Shown here: positions 7,443 through 17,942 of the stretch, piece by piece
How the letters are laid out: each line of letters opens with the position of its first letter
Numbering within the stretch: position 1 is the stretch's first letter
NCBI GenBank assembly: GCA_022571985.1
Contig: JACZWU010000006.1
Span: forward strand, 62,001 to 126,000
Length of the DNA stretch: 64,000 nucleotides
DNA from: Candidatus Zixiibacteriota bacterium
Lineage (GTDB): Bacteria; Zixibacteria; MSB-5A5; GN15; FEB-12
Direction of reading: 5' to 3'
Translations under genes and position numbers: made by a program
Notes under the pieces: model-generated
Told to the model about the DNA's origin: nothing
Databases searched by the model: none
The model's input: only the letters and a program-made list of their open reading frames with translations

Positions 7443-9895
7443 CTTTCGCTTTCTTCAGATGGCTCTGCTCTTTTTTCTTTTCTGCCAGTCCAGAAGAAAA
7501 AGCCGAACACAATTAACAGATAGAACGAGGTGCTTAAAGTAATAAGCTTGCCGGTGGCGTAGCGTTCAGATTCAAAGATCATGGTGACTTGTCTGGCTCC
7601 GGCCGGAATCGCGACCGCCCGGAAAGAACCGTCTGCCCGGAGTAATTTTGCCGGTTGATTATCAATAAATACCTGCCAGCTGTCGTAGTAATTTTCGGTC
7701 ATGACCAGAATACGATTGGCTGTGCAGTTAAGGCCGATTACGACTGAATCAAACTGGTGCTCAATTATCCAGACAGAATCGGTTAACATACTGTCTTGAG
7801 ATATTTCAAGCGGCGGTTCTTCTTCGAGATAAACTAACTGACCCAGGTCATAGCCGCCCTGCAATACCTCAGTAACAATCTGCTTGCGTTCGCTTATTAC
7901 CCGGTACTGGTTGACCAGAAAAACGCGCTTGAGCGCATTTTCATTTTTCATAACTTTGACGTTCCCGAAAGAGATTGCATCTGTAACCGGTTTTTCTCCC
8001 AGAAAACCCTGAGGCAGGGCCATATTCGAGGGCAGCAGCAAATACTTGGTACCTATCAGATTCAAAAAACGGGCATTGGTCAGGTTTCTAAGTTGTGGTC
8101 CGCCCAGCAGGTCGTCGTACCAGCGCAACTGATTGCCGTGATAACCGGTGACAACTTCGATGCCGAACTGAGGTAGCATCATTTTGGGGATGCCGCTATT
8201 GAAATTAAGAACACGGAACTTACCCTCTTGCTGTGTGAAGAAATTGGTAACCTGATTGGGCTTGAAATAATTATCAGGGTCGACCACGTCGATAAAGCGG
8301 CCGTTAAAACGGACGCCATCGACTATCGGCAATAGTACCAGTGCTGAAATTATTATCAGCCCGGCCCGACCGGTCAGATAAAGCCAGATAAACAGCGCCG
8401 CTAAAGACGTAAAAAAGAATCCGAACCAGGCTCCGCTCTGTATTGCCGGCAGGTTCCGGTATGCCAGGTCAAGTTTAGTGACACCCTGCCCTACCAGAGT
8501 GGTGGAAGCTTCGCTGTAAAAAATTGATGACCAGATTGAAAGCATGGAGTTACCGGCGGTTCCGAATAGAAAGGCCAGCACAAATAAGAAAGCAGGGAAT
8601 CCGAACAACAGGTAATACAGTTTTTTTCTGAGTTCGGGGTTGTCGGAATTTTTCCATTCGATAATTTTTTGTATGCCCATTCCCGCCAGTAGAGAAACAC
8701 TGAAAGCAAAGAAAAACATAATCATGCTTGGCGCTCTGAGAGAACTTACCTTGGGTATCAGCCAGTAAAATATATTAAAAATCGGAGTTGTCCCACCAAG
8801 CCCGTAGAGCAAGGCGAACAGGGCCAGCCCTCCAAAAAAGAATCGTTCTCTTCTGCGGGCGAAAAACATACCTATCAAAGCCAGAAATAGCGGAACCACC
8901 CCGACTGTCTCGGCATTATCTTTGAAAGCGTTCTTCCCCCAGTAGATAGTTTCTGCAGTTCTTGAAGAAGTGCCGGCAAATTCGGGAATGATTTGTGAGA
9001 AGACTTCTTCTTCATGTAAAGACCACGATGTGGCCCAGTCCCAGCCTCTTTTTGTGTCTGCCCTGGGAGAAAACTCGGTTGTATAAATGTAGCCCGGGTA
9101 AAACTGGATGGCTGACAGGAGTAGTCCGAGTACAACTGCATAAGTAACCAGAATACCCGGTTTTAAAACTTTGCTGAAATTTTTGCTTTTTATAAAGAGC
9201 AGAATCAATTTGTACAGCGAATAAAGGGCCACTGCCCAGAGTGTGAAATATGACATCTGCGGATGAGGCGAAACTATAATGACACCGATTATCAGACCCA
9301 GTATGGTAAAATTGAAAAACGGATTTTTGTCAAACGCACGATCTAAAAATAATATCACCAAAGGGAACAGTGCCGTGACATATATTTTCCCTTCATGCCC
9401 CGGCGCAATCATCGATACCAGATAGTGAGCAAACATATAGCTCGCCGCCGAAAACAGTGCAGCCGTTTTGCCGAGCTTAAACTGTCTGGCAGCCAGATAC
9501 ATAAAGATACCGGCAAAAAAGATGTGTAAAATAAGATTGAAGCCTAAATGAAAATAGAGGGAGACAAAGAATTTCATGACTGAAAACGGGTAAAAAATGT
9601 CGCCATGGAAGGCTTCTACATAAGGCATACCTCCGAATACATGAGGATTCCATTGGGGGACCTTGCCATGCTCAAGAAAGTGATCGACCAGCATCCCCCG
9701 GTGATAAACTCCGGCATTGAGCATATCGGAACCGTAGAGCATTTTGTCGGAAAACAAAAAGTCTCCGAATAGAATGACCAAAGCCAGCAGCATTATTCCA
9801 AATACTACCGGAACATAATAAGGAGAATTCTCAAAATTCATTTCCTGTTTTTTGGGCAGCGGTTGTGAATGTATAGTTTTTTTCTTTTTACCCAT
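7439..9895 (-). CDS. YfhO-family large membrane protein
   Basis: The 818-aa protein has a short basic cytoplasmic N-terminus, then about a dozen hydrophobic helices over residues ~30-525, a soluble extracytoplasmic domain (~540-780), and a final helix near 785-805. The GSDMLNAGVYHRGMLVDHF and WNPHVFGGMPYVEAFHGDIF segments are typical of YfhO-type proteins, which have a GT-C-like topology and are implicated in sugar transfer to envelope polymers. The acceptor and donor are unknown. It stands alone, with the divergent methyltransferase 190 nt away. Confidence 0.85.
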   Translation of the reverse strand: MGKKKKTIHSQPLPKKQEMNFENSPYYVPVVFGIMLLALVILFGDFLFSDKMLYGSDMLNAGVYHRGMLVDHFLEHGKVPQWNPHVFGGMPYVEAFHGDIFYPFSVMKFFVSLYFHLGFNLILHIFFAGIFMYLAARQFKLGKTAALFSAASYMFAHYLVSMIAPGHEGKIYVTALFPLVILFLDRAFDKNPFFNFTILGLIIGVIIVSPHPQMSYFTLWAVALYSLYKLILLFIKSKNFSKVLKPGILVTYAVVLGLLLSAIQFYPGYIYTTEFSPRADTKRGWDWATSWSLHEEEVFSQIIPEFAGTSSRTAETIYWGKNAFKDNAETVGVVPLFLALIGMFFARRRERFFFGGLALFALLYGLGGTTPIFNIFYWLIPKVSSLRAPSMIMFFFAFSVSLLAGMGIQKIIEWKNSDNPELRKKLYYLLFGFPAFLFVLAFLFGTAGNSMLSIWSSIFYSEASTTLVGQGVTKLDLAYRNLPAIQSGAWFGFFFTSLAALFIWLYLTGRAGLIIISALVLLPIVDGVRFNGRFIDVVDPDNYFKPNQVTNFFTQQEGKFRVLNFNSGIPKMMLPQFGIEVVTGYHGNQLRWYDDLLGGPQLRNLTNARFLNLIGTKYLLLPSNMALPQGFLGEKPVTDAISFGNVKVMKNENALKRVFLVNQYRVISERKQIVTEVLQGGYDLGQLVYLEEEPPLEISQDSMLTDSVWIIEHQFDSVVIGLNCTANRILVMTENYYDSWQVFIDNQPAKLLRADGSFRAVAIPAGARQVTMIFESERYATGKLITLSTSFYLLIVFGFFFWTGRKEKRAEPSEESES

Positions 9896-10084
9896 TTTTA
9901 CCCAATGATTTTCCTTTTTGGCAACTGTTGCTTACCAGAGCATAATTGAAGCGAAATTTACTGGCAACTAAAAGTCGGCCTGGCCCGGCTGTTTTCAGGC
10001 TTTAAGATTTATATTTTTCTTGGTCTATTCTCTTTAGCGGCTTATATTTGCCACTAATAAGTTAGGAAATTAAACAAAACTATT

Positions 10085-10900
10085 ATGGCAACAGAGCTAA
10101 GACCCGGCGAAAGACTCATCCCCGAAGATATCCATACGGCTGAAGATTATATTCAGCTAATGAGGCATTATTTTGTTTATGACTGGCTCAATAAACAGAT
10201 TTCTGCGGATGACCGGATAATGGATCTCGGATTTGGCGAGGGCTACGGCACTCGCATGCTCTCAGAACATTGTCAGGAAGTTATCGGAGTAGATGTAATT
10301 CAAAAAGTCGTCGACTACGCAAACGAAAAATATTCAACCACTAACTGCAAGTATATCATTTATGATGGCAAGTCTCTTCCTTTTGAAACTAACTCTCTTG
10401 ATGTCGCGGTTGCTTTTCAGGTAATAGAGCATATTGATGACGACAGCTTGTTTGTAGCGGAACTAGAGAGAGTCTTAAAGAAGGGCGGCAAACTTTTTAT
10501 GACAACTCCCAACCGGGCCACCCGGCTCAAACCGGGACAAAAGCCGTTTAACCGCTTTCACAAAAGAGAATATTATGCCAGAGAGCTTAAAGAACTTCTC
10601 GAAAAACACTTCGCACAGGTAGATATGTTCGGGATAAGCGCTACTGAAGAAATTCACGAGATAGAATTTAAGAGAATCAAGCGAGGCGGGCTGATGTCGC
10701 TGGCATTGAATATGGGGCTTAGAAAACTGCTGCCGGAGGCTCTGGACTACAGGCTTTCCCGGTTTCTTCAGCAAAAGCGCGGCCAGAAAGAAAGCTTGAT
10801 AGACGAGGATATAAAGCTGAAGTATCCGATGTCCGATTTTAGAGTAGAAACAAGCGAAGTTGACAAAAGCCTTGATCTTTTTGGACTGGCAGTAAAATGA
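10085..10900 (+). CDS. Class I SAM-dependent methyltransferase
   Basis: The 271-aa protein carries motif I DLGFGEGYG (residues 47-55) for S-adenosylmethionine, the acidic ribose contact D70 (VIGVD), and motif IV/V around VAVAFQVIEHIDDDS followed by LKKGGKLFMTTPNR. This is the Methyltransf_11 type, often acting on lipids, quinones or sugars. The C-terminal ~80 residues are basic and may contact a membrane or substrate. No substrate can be assigned. A very small membrane ORF follows 9 nt after the stop. Confidence 0.82.
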   Translation: MATELRPGERLIPEDIHTAEDYIQLMRHYFVYDWLNKQISADDRIMDLGFGEGYGTRMLSEHCQEVIGVDVIQKVVDYANEKYSTTNCKYIIYDGKSLPFETNSLDVAVAFQVIEHIDDDSLFVAELERVLKKGGKLFMTTPNRATRLKPGQKPFNRFHKREYYARELKELLEKHFAQVDMFGISATEEIHEIEFKRIKRGGLMSLALNMGLRKLLPEALDYRLSRFLQQKRGQKESLIDEDIKLKYPMSDFRVETSEVDKSLDLFGLAVK

Positions 10901-10909
10901 AAGGAAAAG

Positions 10910-11005
10910 ATGATTAGTGATAAACTGGTAGTTATTACCTTATTTGTGACAGCTTTCGTGGGCTTGATTCTTATTTTTGTTCAGACAAAGAATTTCTGGA
11001 AATAG
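10910..11005 (+). CDS. Possible 31-aa single-pass membrane microprotein
   Basis: An ATG at 10910, preceded by AAAGGAAAAG, opens a 31-codon frame. It encodes a polar N-terminus, one hydrophobic helix (about residues 6-24) and a basic aromatic end (KNFWK). The layout suits a real small membrane protein and it lies just after the methyltransferase stop. There is no homology evidence, and a chance ORF of this size is common. Confidence 0.4.
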   Translation: MISDKLVVITLFVTAFVGLILIFVQTKNFWK

Positions 11006-11159
11006 ACATCTGGGTAGCAACAGTTTCTTCCATTTTTTTCATACAGTTTAATTCTTTATTCAATTGAATATGGAAAGCTTTTAAGCTATTTTCGGGTAAT
11101 GAATTAGACCCGCTCTTAGCCGGCATATATATGTTTAGGAAACTTTTACAGGATCAACT

Positions 11160-14100
11160 ATGACTTTACATGAGCGAATCAGCAAACTTAAAAAAGCTTT
11201 GAGCGAGCGCATATTAGTACTCGACGGAGCAATGGGGACAATGATACAGTCTCATAATCTCAGTGAGGCTGATTTTCGCGGAGAAAGATTCGCCGACCAT
11301 TCTCAGGATTTAAAAGGGAATAACGATTTGCTTTCTTTGACTCAGCCGAAAATTATTGAAAAAATCCACTTAGCCTATCTTGAAGCAGGCGCCGACATAA
11401 TAGAGACCAATACTTTTAACGGTACTATTGTTTCGCAGTCAGACTATAAAACCGAAAATTATGCTTACGAAATAAATCTGGAGTCGGGCAAACTTGCCCG
11501 CCAGGCTGCCGACGAATTCACCGCTCAAAACCCCGACAAACCAAGATTTGTAGCAGGTACATTGGGACCAACCAGCAAGACTTGTTCAATCTCTCCTGAT
11601 GTAAACAACCCCGGCTTTAGAAACGCTACTTTTGAAAGTATGCGCAGCAGTTATTTCGAACAAGCCAGAGGCTTGATTGATGGCGGTTGTGATATTTTGA
11701 TAGTCGAGACAATTTTTGATACGCTTAATGCCAAGGCGGCCCTGTTTGCAATTTCTGAATTTCTTGATGAGCGAAAGCTTGAAATTCCGATTTGGATATC
11801 AGGCACTATCACCGATGCCAGCGGCAGAACTTTATCGGGACAGACGACCGAAGCCTTCTGGATTTCCACCAATCATGCTCAGCCGCTATGCGTCGGCTTA
11901 AATTGCGCTTTGGGAGCGAAGCAACTCAGGCCGTATCTTGAAAATTTGTCAAACATTGCTGACTGTTATGTCTCTGTTCATCCCAATGCCGGACTGCCCA
12001 ATGAATTTGGCGGCTATGATGAAACGCCAGAGCAAATGGCAGAAACAATAAAAGAGTTTGCCCGGAGTGGTTTTGTAAATATCGTAGGCGGCTGCTGCGG
12101 CACTACCCCTGAGTTTATAAAAGCGATTGCTGAGGCTGTGGCCGATATCCCGCCGCGGTCAATTCCGGAGAAAAAGCCGCTCTGCCAGCTAAGCGGACTG
12201 GAGCCTCTTACCTTCCGCTCTGACCTTTTGTTTGTCAATGTCGGCGAACGGACAAACGTGACCGGTTCGGCACGTTTTGCAAAACTTATAAAAGATGACA
12301 GCTATGAAAAAGCGCTGGAAGTTGCCCTGCAGCAGGTAGAAAACGGCGCCCAGGTAATCGACGTCAATATGGATGAAGGCATGCTGGACTCGGTAAAAGC
12401 GATGACGACTTTTTTGAATCTGATCGCATCAGAGCCGGATATCTGCCGCGTGCCAATTATGATTGATTCATCGAGGTGGGAAGTAATTGAAGCCGGACTA
12501 AAATGCGTTCAGGGCAAAGGTGTTGTTAATTCAATCAGTCTAAAAGACGGTGAAGAAGAGTTTATCAGAAAAGCGAAACTGGTCAGACGCTACGGGGCGG
12601 CAACAATCGTGATGGCTTTCGATGAAAAAGGACAGGCCGACTCGTATGAAAAAAAAGTAGCGATTTGCAGCCGGGCTTATAAGATACTGACTGAAACAGT
12701 CGGCCTGCCGCCGCAGGATATTATTTTTGATCCGAATATTTTTGCGGTCGCAACCGGCATTGACGAGCATAACAACTATGCTGTCGACTACATCGAAGCC
12801 TGCCGCACTATCAAAAAGACTCTGCCCCACTGCCTGATTAGCGGCGGAGTCAGCAACCTTTCGTTTTCGTTTCGCGGCAATGATGCTGTCCGTGAAGCAA
12901 TGCACTCAGTATTTTTATATCACGCCATCAAAGCGGGTATGGATATGGGTATTGTCAATGCCGGACAGCTGGCAGTCTATGACGAGATACCTGCCGAACT
13001 GCGCGAGTGTGTCGAAGATGTCATTTTGAATCGTAACTCTGAGGCTACCGCTCGTCTGACCGAAATCGCCACCGGCGTTGAAGAGAAAAAGAAAGACAAA
13101 GCCCAGATAATGGAATGGCGTCAGGGGACAGTCGAAGAAAGACTGTCGCATGCGCTGGTTCATGGTATCGTTGAGTTTATTGAGGACGACACTACTGAAG
13201 CGATGTCAAAATATGATAAAGCCTTGTACGTTATTGATGGTCCACTAATGGACGGCATGAACATAGTTGGCGACTTGTTTGGCTCTGGCAAGATGTTCCT
13301 GCCGCAGGTAGTCAAAAGCGCCCGGGTTATGAAAAAATCTGTGGCTGTCTTAGAGCCTTACATGGAAAAAGAAAAGAAACATGCTGGTGCTTCCATTTCG
13401 AATGGGAAGATTCTTCTGGCTACTGTCAAAGGAGACGTGCATGATATTGGCAAAAATATTGTGGGAGTAGTATTAGGCTGCAACAATTATGAAATTATTG
13501 ATCTTGGCGTGATGGTCCCGGCTGATAAAATTCTTGAGGCGGCGAGTGTAAACGATGTTGATATTATCGGCTTAAGCGGGCTGATTACACCTTCGCTGGA
13601 CGAGATGGTTCAGGTAGCCCAGGAGATGAACCGACGCGGGCTGAAAATTCCGCTTTTGATAGGCGGCGCTACAACTTCAAGGGCGCATACGGCGGTCAAG
13701 ATAGAACCCGCTTACAGTAATGCCACTGTGCACGTCTCAGATGCTTCGAGATCTGTCAGAGTTGTCAGGAATCTGTTAAGCGAAGATAAGCGTGATGCTT
13801 TTTCCAGCCATGTCCGCCAGGAATACGAAAAGCTCCGTCAGGAAAGAGAAAGCCGCAGCTCGACTATGTCATTTGCACCGATAGATAAAGCCCGTATTAG
13901 AAAAGTAAAGATAGACTGGAATTCATACACTCCCCCAATTCCGGCAGCGCCCGGCCTGACACATTTTGAAGACTTTCCGATTGCTGATCTTGTTAGCTAT
14001 ATCGACTGGACACCGTTCTTTCAAGTCTGGCAGATTCCGGGAAGATACCCGCGACTGTTTGAAAATAAACGAGTGGGAAAAGAAGCCCGTGAATTGTTTG

Positions 14101-14876
14101 ACAACGCTAATAATCTATTGGAACAAGTTATCAACCAAAAACAGCTTAAAGCAAAAGCCGTAGTTGGAATTTTTCCTGCAAATGCTGTCGGTGATGATAT
14201 TGAGATATATACTGATGACAGTCGAACTGAAATCATTATGACGACGCATCACCTAAGACAGCAGCGCGACCGAGATAATAAAAAACATCTGGCCTGTCTC
14301 TCAGATTTTGTAGCGCCGAAAGATTCGGGCAAAAGAGATTATATCGGAGCCTTTGCTGTTACAGCGGGAATCGGCATTGAAAAATTAGTCGCTGAATTTG
14401 TAGCCGACAAAGACGATTATAATTCTATAATGATAAAAGCGCTGGCCGACAGACTTGCCGAAGCGATGGCCGAAGCAATGCACGAAAAAGTCAGAAAAGA
14501 ATTATGGGGCTATGCTTTGGATGAATCTTTCGAGAGTGCAGAGCTGATAAAAGAAAGCTACCAGGGAATTCGTCCTGCACCCGGCTACCCGGCCTGCCCC
14601 GACCACACTGAGAAAAGACTTTTGTTTGACTTAGTTGAGGCTGAGAGCAAGACTGGCATAAAGTTAACCGAGAGTTTTGCTATGTGGCCGGCCGCCTCGG
14701 TCAGCGGTTGGTATTTCTCACATCCCGATTCATTTTATTTCGGAGTGGGTAAGATTGGCCGGGATCAAGTTGAGGATTACGCCTCTAGAAAAAACATGAC
14801 AGTGAAGATTGTAGAAAAGTGGCTGGCCACGAATTTGAATTATGAACCAAAAAAAGAAACTATAGTAACCAAGTAA
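11160..14876 (+). CDS. metH: Cobalamin-dependent methionine synthase
   Basis: All modules are present in 1238 aa, the usual length. The homocysteine domain has zinc ligands C249, C312 and C313 (VGGCCGTTP). The pterin-binding domain opens with [18 protein letters not shown] (about residues 360-377). The cobalamin domain has the lower-ligand histidine H761 in [11 protein letters not shown]. The C-terminal activation domain has [15 protein letters not shown] for S-adenosylmethionine. The enzyme moves the methyl group of methyltetrahydrofolate to homocysteine in the cytoplasm. metF starts at the very next base after its stop, so one operon supplies both substrate and product steps. I looked for but could not see a cobalamin or SAM riboswitch in 11006-11159. 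Confidence 0.98.
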   Translation: MTLHERISKLKKALSERILVLDGAMGTMIQSHNLSEADFRGERFADHSQDLKGNNDLLSLTQPKIIEKIHLAYLEAGADIIETNTFNGTIVSQSDYKTENYAYEINLESGKLARQAADEFTAQNPDKPRFVAGTLGPTSKTCSISPDVNNPGFRNATFESMRSSYFEQARGLIDGGCDILIVETIFDTLNAKAALFAISEFLDERKLEIPIWISGTITDASGRTLSGQTTEAFWISTNHAQPLCVGLNCALGAKQLRPYLENLSNIADCYVSVHPNAGLPNEFGGYDETPEQMAETIKEFARSGFVNIVGGCCGTTPEFIKAIAEAVADIPPRSIPEKKPLCQLSGLEPLTFRSDLLFVNVGERTNVTGSARFAKLIKDDSYEKALEVALQQVENGAQVIDVNMDEGMLDSVKAMTTFLNLIASEPDICRVPIMIDSSRWEVIEAGLKCVQGKGVVNSISLKDGEEEFIRKAKLVRRYGAATIVMAFDEKGQADSYEKKVAICSRAYKILTETVGLPPQDIIFDPNIFAVATGIDEHNNYAVDYIEACRTIKKTLPHCLISGGVSNLSFSFRGNDAVREAMHSVFLYHAIKAGMDMGIVNAGQLAVYDEIPAELRECVEDVILNRNSEATARLTEIATGVEEKKKDKAQIMEWRQGTVEERLSHALVHGIVEFIEDDTTEAMSKYDKALYVIDGPLMDGMNIVGDLFGSGKMFLPQVVKSARVMKKSVAVLEPYMEKEKKHAGASISNGKILLATVKGDVHDIGKNIVGVVLGCNNYEIIDLGVMVPADKILEAASVNDVDIIGLSGLITPSLDEMVQVAQEMNRRGLKIPLLIGGATTSRAHTAVKIEPAYSNATVHVSDASRSVRVVRNLLSEDKRDAFSSHVRQEYEKLRQERESRSSTMSFAPIDKARIRKVKIDWNSYTPPIPAAPGLTHFEDFPIADLVSYIDWTPFFQVWQIPGRYPRLFENKRVGKEARELFDNANNLLEQVINQKQLKAKAVVGIFPANAVGDDIEIYTDDSRTEIIMTTHHLRQQRDRDNKKHLACLSDFVAPKDSGKRDYIGAFAVTAGIGIEKLVAEFVADKDDYNSIMIKALADRLAEAMAEAMHEKVRKELWGYALDESFESAELIKESYQGIRPAPGYPACPDHTEKRLLFDLVEAESKTGIKLTESFAMWPAASVSGWYFSHPDSFYFGVGKIGRDQVEDYASRKNMTVKIVEKWLATNLNYEPKKETIVTK

Positions 14877-15818
14877 ATGTTTGTAACAGAGCACTTAGAC
14901 AAGGCCAAAAATCCACTTTTCAGCTACGAGATAGTTCCTCCGCCCCGCGGCAAAAGCGTCGATAACATTCTGCATATAGTTGAACAGATTCTCCCCTTTG
15001 ACCCGCCCTTTATTGATGTCACCGCCCATTCGGCCGAGGCCTATTACGAAGAATTAAGCGACGGTACTATCAAACGCCATATCCGCAAAAAACGACCGGG
15101 AACTATCAGTATCTGCGGAATTATTCAAAACCGCTATAAAATAGACACTGTCCCCCATCTGTTGTGCCGGGGATTCACTCAGGAAGAGACCGAGGATGCC
15201 TGCATTGAACTGAACTTTTTAGGCATTCACAATTTTCTGGCCATTCGCGGTGATGAAACCAACTATATGGTTCCGGCCAAAGGCAGCAACAGCGTTAATG
15301 TATACGCCAGCGAGCTGGTTGAGCAGTTGATTGATTTGAAAAAAGGGACATTCTTAGAAAAGATCGCCAACTCTTCACCGATTGATATGTGCATCGGTGT
15401 AGCAGGTTATCCGGAAAAACATGTCGAATGCCCGAACACAAAGACGGATATCAGCTATTTGAAAAGCAAAGTAGACAAAGGCGCGGACTACATTGTTACC
15501 CAGATGTTCTTTGATAACGGTTCATTTTTTGAGTTTGTCAAACAATGCCGGCAGGCGGGCATAACTGTGCCGATTCTCCCCGGATTAAAAGTACTTAACA
15601 GCGCCAAGCAGCTGACATCGCTGGCCAAGTTCTTTAATATTAGCATTCCTGATGAACTTGTTGATGAAGTGCACTCAAGTGAGAAGCACGCCAAAGAAAT
15701 CGGTATCAACTGGGCTACCAAGCAGTGCCAGGAGCTACTTGACGGCGGAGTCGAGTGTATCCATTTTTATATAATGAACGATGCCAAGTCGGTTACAAAA
15801 GTTATAAAGAACTTGTAG
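14877..15818 (+). CDS. metF: 5,10-methylenetetrahydrofolate reductase
   Basis: The 313-aa TIM-barrel protein has the catalytic glutamate E18 in FSYEIVPPPRGKS, the FLAIRGDE flavin/folate segment (about residues 120-127), and the DYIVTQMFFDNGSFFEFV strand near 205. It makes 5-methyltetrahydrofolate, the methyl donor for MetH. Its ATG abuts the metH stop (TAAATG), which implies translational coupling. The central insertion with CIELNFLGIHN is mildly divergent from enterobacterial MetF but is seen in longer FCB forms. Confidence 0.95.
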   Translation: MFVTEHLDKAKNPLFSYEIVPPPRGKSVDNILHIVEQILPFDPPFIDVTAHSAEAYYEELSDGTIKRHIRKKRPGTISICGIIQNRYKIDTVPHLLCRGFTQEETEDACIELNFLGIHNFLAIRGDETNYMVPAKGSNSVNVYASELVEQLIDLKKGTFLEKIANSSPIDMCIGVAGYPEKHVECPNTKTDISYLKSKVDKGADYIVTQMFFDNGSFFEFVKQCRQAGITVPILPGLKVLNSAKQLTSLAKFFNISIPDELVDEVHSSEKHAKEIGINWATKQCQELLDGGVECIHFYIMNDAKSVTKVIKNL

Positions 15819-15881
15819 GCCCCTGTCTCTTTCATTAAGTTTCTATCGCAAATCAATATCAAATAAGTCGGGGGACAGAAG

Positions 15882-16517
15882 ATGAAACAGACACATTGCC
15901 TTAGTATTTTCCTGGTAATCACCATATTAGCTATTGCTGTGCCTGTAAACGGGCAGAACAGCACTGGGAACGAGGGCTGTAATTTTTGCTTTCGCGGCAA
16001 ACCCAAGGGAAAGTGCTGCTCTTTCTTGATTTTTGAGACTGGCTTTCTTTACTACGGAATTGCAGAAAGCGGAATTCGAAGAGGAACGGATGATTTGCTG
16101 TTTACAGCTGACCTGGGATTAATGTTTAACAACAAAGGATCATCGGCTTTAGGTGGTTCATTTCACATATCTGCCTATAACAATTTCAAAAGCTTCGGTT
16201 TTGGACCTCGCTATCGTAAGTGGTTGGGAAAAGGAGTAGCCTTGGATTTATCTCCTCGTCTGTTAATTGCAGGGACTGGCAATGGCAGTTATCCCGGTTT
16301 TGCCTTTTCTGCCGCATTGGCAGTTAACGAATGGTTCTCCATAGACGCGTATCTTGATATTGTTCCATATGAAAGACAGAACTATTTAGGCCCATCCAAT
16401 TTTGAAACCGTTAAGGAAACTCAAACGGCACTATACCTGGGAGCATCGGGAAGGGGGTGGGTAGCGCTGATAACGTCGACTATCATTATCATGGTTGCCA
16501 TCGAGCTGAGCAACTAG
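15882..16517 (+). CDS. Secreted protein of unknown function, 211 aa
   Basis: The N-terminus is a signal peptide (hydrophobic residues ~7-20, cleavage near VNG-Q). It is followed by a Cys- and Lys-rich part (NEGCNFCFRGKPKGKCCSF) whose four cysteines may form disulfides or bind metal. The rest has short Gly/aromatic strands, as in small outer-membrane barrels, and ends in a hydrophobic helix-like segment (WVALITSTIIIMVAIEL). I do not recognise the family. It is downstream of metF but separated by 63 nt and probably unrelated to methionine synthesis. Confidence 0.55.
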   Translation: MKQTHCLSIFLVITILAIAVPVNGQNSTGNEGCNFCFRGKPKGKCCSFLIFETGFLYYGIAESGIRRGTDDLLFTADLGLMFNNKGSSALGGSFHISAYNNFKSFGFGPRYRKWLGKGVALDLSPRLLIAGTGNGSYPGFAFSAALAVNEWFSIDAYLDIVPYERQNYLGPSNFETVKETQTALYLGASGRGWVALITSTIIIMVAIELSN

Positions 16518-16551
16518 GATGAGGTTCAATGTTCGGAGATCCATAATGAGC

Positions 16552-17763
16552 TTACGCTCCGAACTTCTCTAATCTACCGGCGTTGGCCAAGGCCAGCGGC
16601 ATAATGTCTGTCGCCGGAAAAGACGCGCCAAGTGATCCGTTCATACAGGCGCGCTCGCCGAATTCTTTGACATTGTCAGGACGGCAAAGTTTTGACCACA
16701 AGAGTAGCGGCACCGGATGCCAGCTGTGCTTTTTCATTATGGCCGGTGTGGAGTGATCACCTGTTACTATTACCACATCAGGCTTTAATTTCATGGCGCG
16801 CGGAATCATTCTGTCCATATCTTCTATCAGCGAAACTTTTTTGTCAAAATCGCCGTCTTCGCCGGCGCTGTCGGTTTGTTTCATGTGCAAAAAGAAAAAG
16901 TCGTAATCCGACCAGTGCTGCTCAAGCAGGGCAAACTCTTTATCTAAATCATCATCGACTTGGTATGCTTCCATGCCGACAAGTTTTGCCACTCCGCGAT
17001 ACATTGGATAGGCTGCTATGGCACAGGCATTGAGCCCGAACAGTTCATGAAACAAAGGCCAGTCGGGCAGCTGAGAAAATCCGCGCAAGAGCAGCATATT
17101 GGCCGGGTCTTGGTCTTTTAGGATAACAGCAGCCTGCTCGACGAAATCTGCTATTATAGAAGAAGTTTTGTCAGCTTTGGGTTCAAAGGCCTCCGGAGCC
17201 AATGGCGCTTTGCCTGTTCTTTGCGGGTCGGTATCGGCAACAGCATCACTCAGTCCGTCTGAGCGTAACACTAACAAAAACCTGTGTTCACGAACCGGTT
17301 TTACAAATACTTCTACGCCATCGATTTTAACTTTTTCATTTAGCAACTCAGACAATTTTTGGCAGGTGGGAGTGTCAATGCGACCTGCCCGGCGGTCGCT
17401 GATTTTGCCGCTGTCATCGACTGTGCAAAAATTTCCGCGGGCGGCAACATCCTCTTTTTTCAGATCAAAGCCGATGCCGACAGCTTCCAAGGCGCCGCGT
17501 CCAATTTGAAACTCCAAAGGGTCATAGCCGAAGAGCCCCAGATGGGCCGGGCCGGATCCGGGAGTAAGGCCGGTTCCTACCGGCAGATGCAGGCCGCAGA
17601 TTCCTTCTGCTGCGAGTTTGTCGAGATTTGGAGTGTGGGCGGTCTCAAGCTCTGTTTTCCCGTTCACATTCTGGGACAAACCGCCCAGACCATCCATTAC
17701 CACCATCAGAATTTTGCTCGAATTCTGGGTTACCAGTTTACCAATCTGCTTTAGTTTCGACAT
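16552..17763 (-). CDS. apgM: 2,3-bisphosphoglycerate-independent phosphoglycerate mutase, ApgM type
   Basis: The 403-aa protein belongs to the alkaline-phosphatase superfamily. MVVMDGLGGL near residue 21 gives the first metal ligand, GTGLTPGSGPAHLGLFGYDP near residue 63 gives the nucleophilic serine region, and VTGDHSTP with KHSWHPVPLL near residue 340 gives the second metal cluster. It is the short archaeal-type ApgM, which interconverts 3- and 2-phosphoglycerate in glycolysis. It is convergent with the preceding secreted-protein gene. An 8-bp inverted repeat GTTCGGAG/CTCCGAAC at 16531-16564 straddles the stop, without a T run. Confidence 0.93.
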   Translation of the reverse strand: MSKLKQIGKLVTQNSSKILMVVMDGLGGLSQNVNGKTELETAHTPNLDKLAAEGICGLHLPVGTGLTPGSGPAHLGLFGYDPLEFQIGRGALEAVGIGFDLKKEDVAARGNFCTVDDSGKISDRRAGRIDTPTCQKLSELLNEKVKIDGVEVFVKPVREHRFLLVLRSDGLSDAVADTDPQRTGKAPLAPEAFEPKADKTSSIIADFVEQAAVILKDQDPANMLLLRGFSQLPDWPLFHELFGLNACAIAAYPMYRGVAKLVGMEAYQVDDDLDKEFALLEQHWSDYDFFFLHMKQTDSAGEDGDFDKKVSLIEDMDRMIPRAMKLKPDVVIVTGDHSTPAIMKKHSWHPVPLLLWSKLCRPDNVKEFGERACMNGSLGASFPATDIMPLALANAGRLEKFGA

Positions 17764-17942
17764 TCTGTTCTTTCTGCCGCCAGCAGGGCTGAAATCAAAT
17801 TTTCGGACTAATGTTCAGATACTTACAATAACAATGTTGAAATAAATTGTACAGAATAAAGGCCTTAACAGCTAACGATTTGTCGTGCAGTTTGAGGCAT
17901 TCTTCAGATTCTTTTACTTTTTCTTGCTGAAAAGCACATAAA

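Noticed and set aside
11006-11159. Possible cobalamin or SAM riboswitch before metH
   Set aside because: I find no B12-box-like or SAM-I core elements; only a small AGCTT/AAGCT inverted repeat is present.
12540-12905. Long open frames on the strand opposite metH
   Set aside because: They lie fully within a highly conserved gene and have no family resemblance or ribosome sites; they reflect codon use in metH.
16531-16564. 8-bp inverted repeat at the apgM stop, as a terminator
   Set aside because: The loop is long (18 nt) and neither strand has a T run after the stem.
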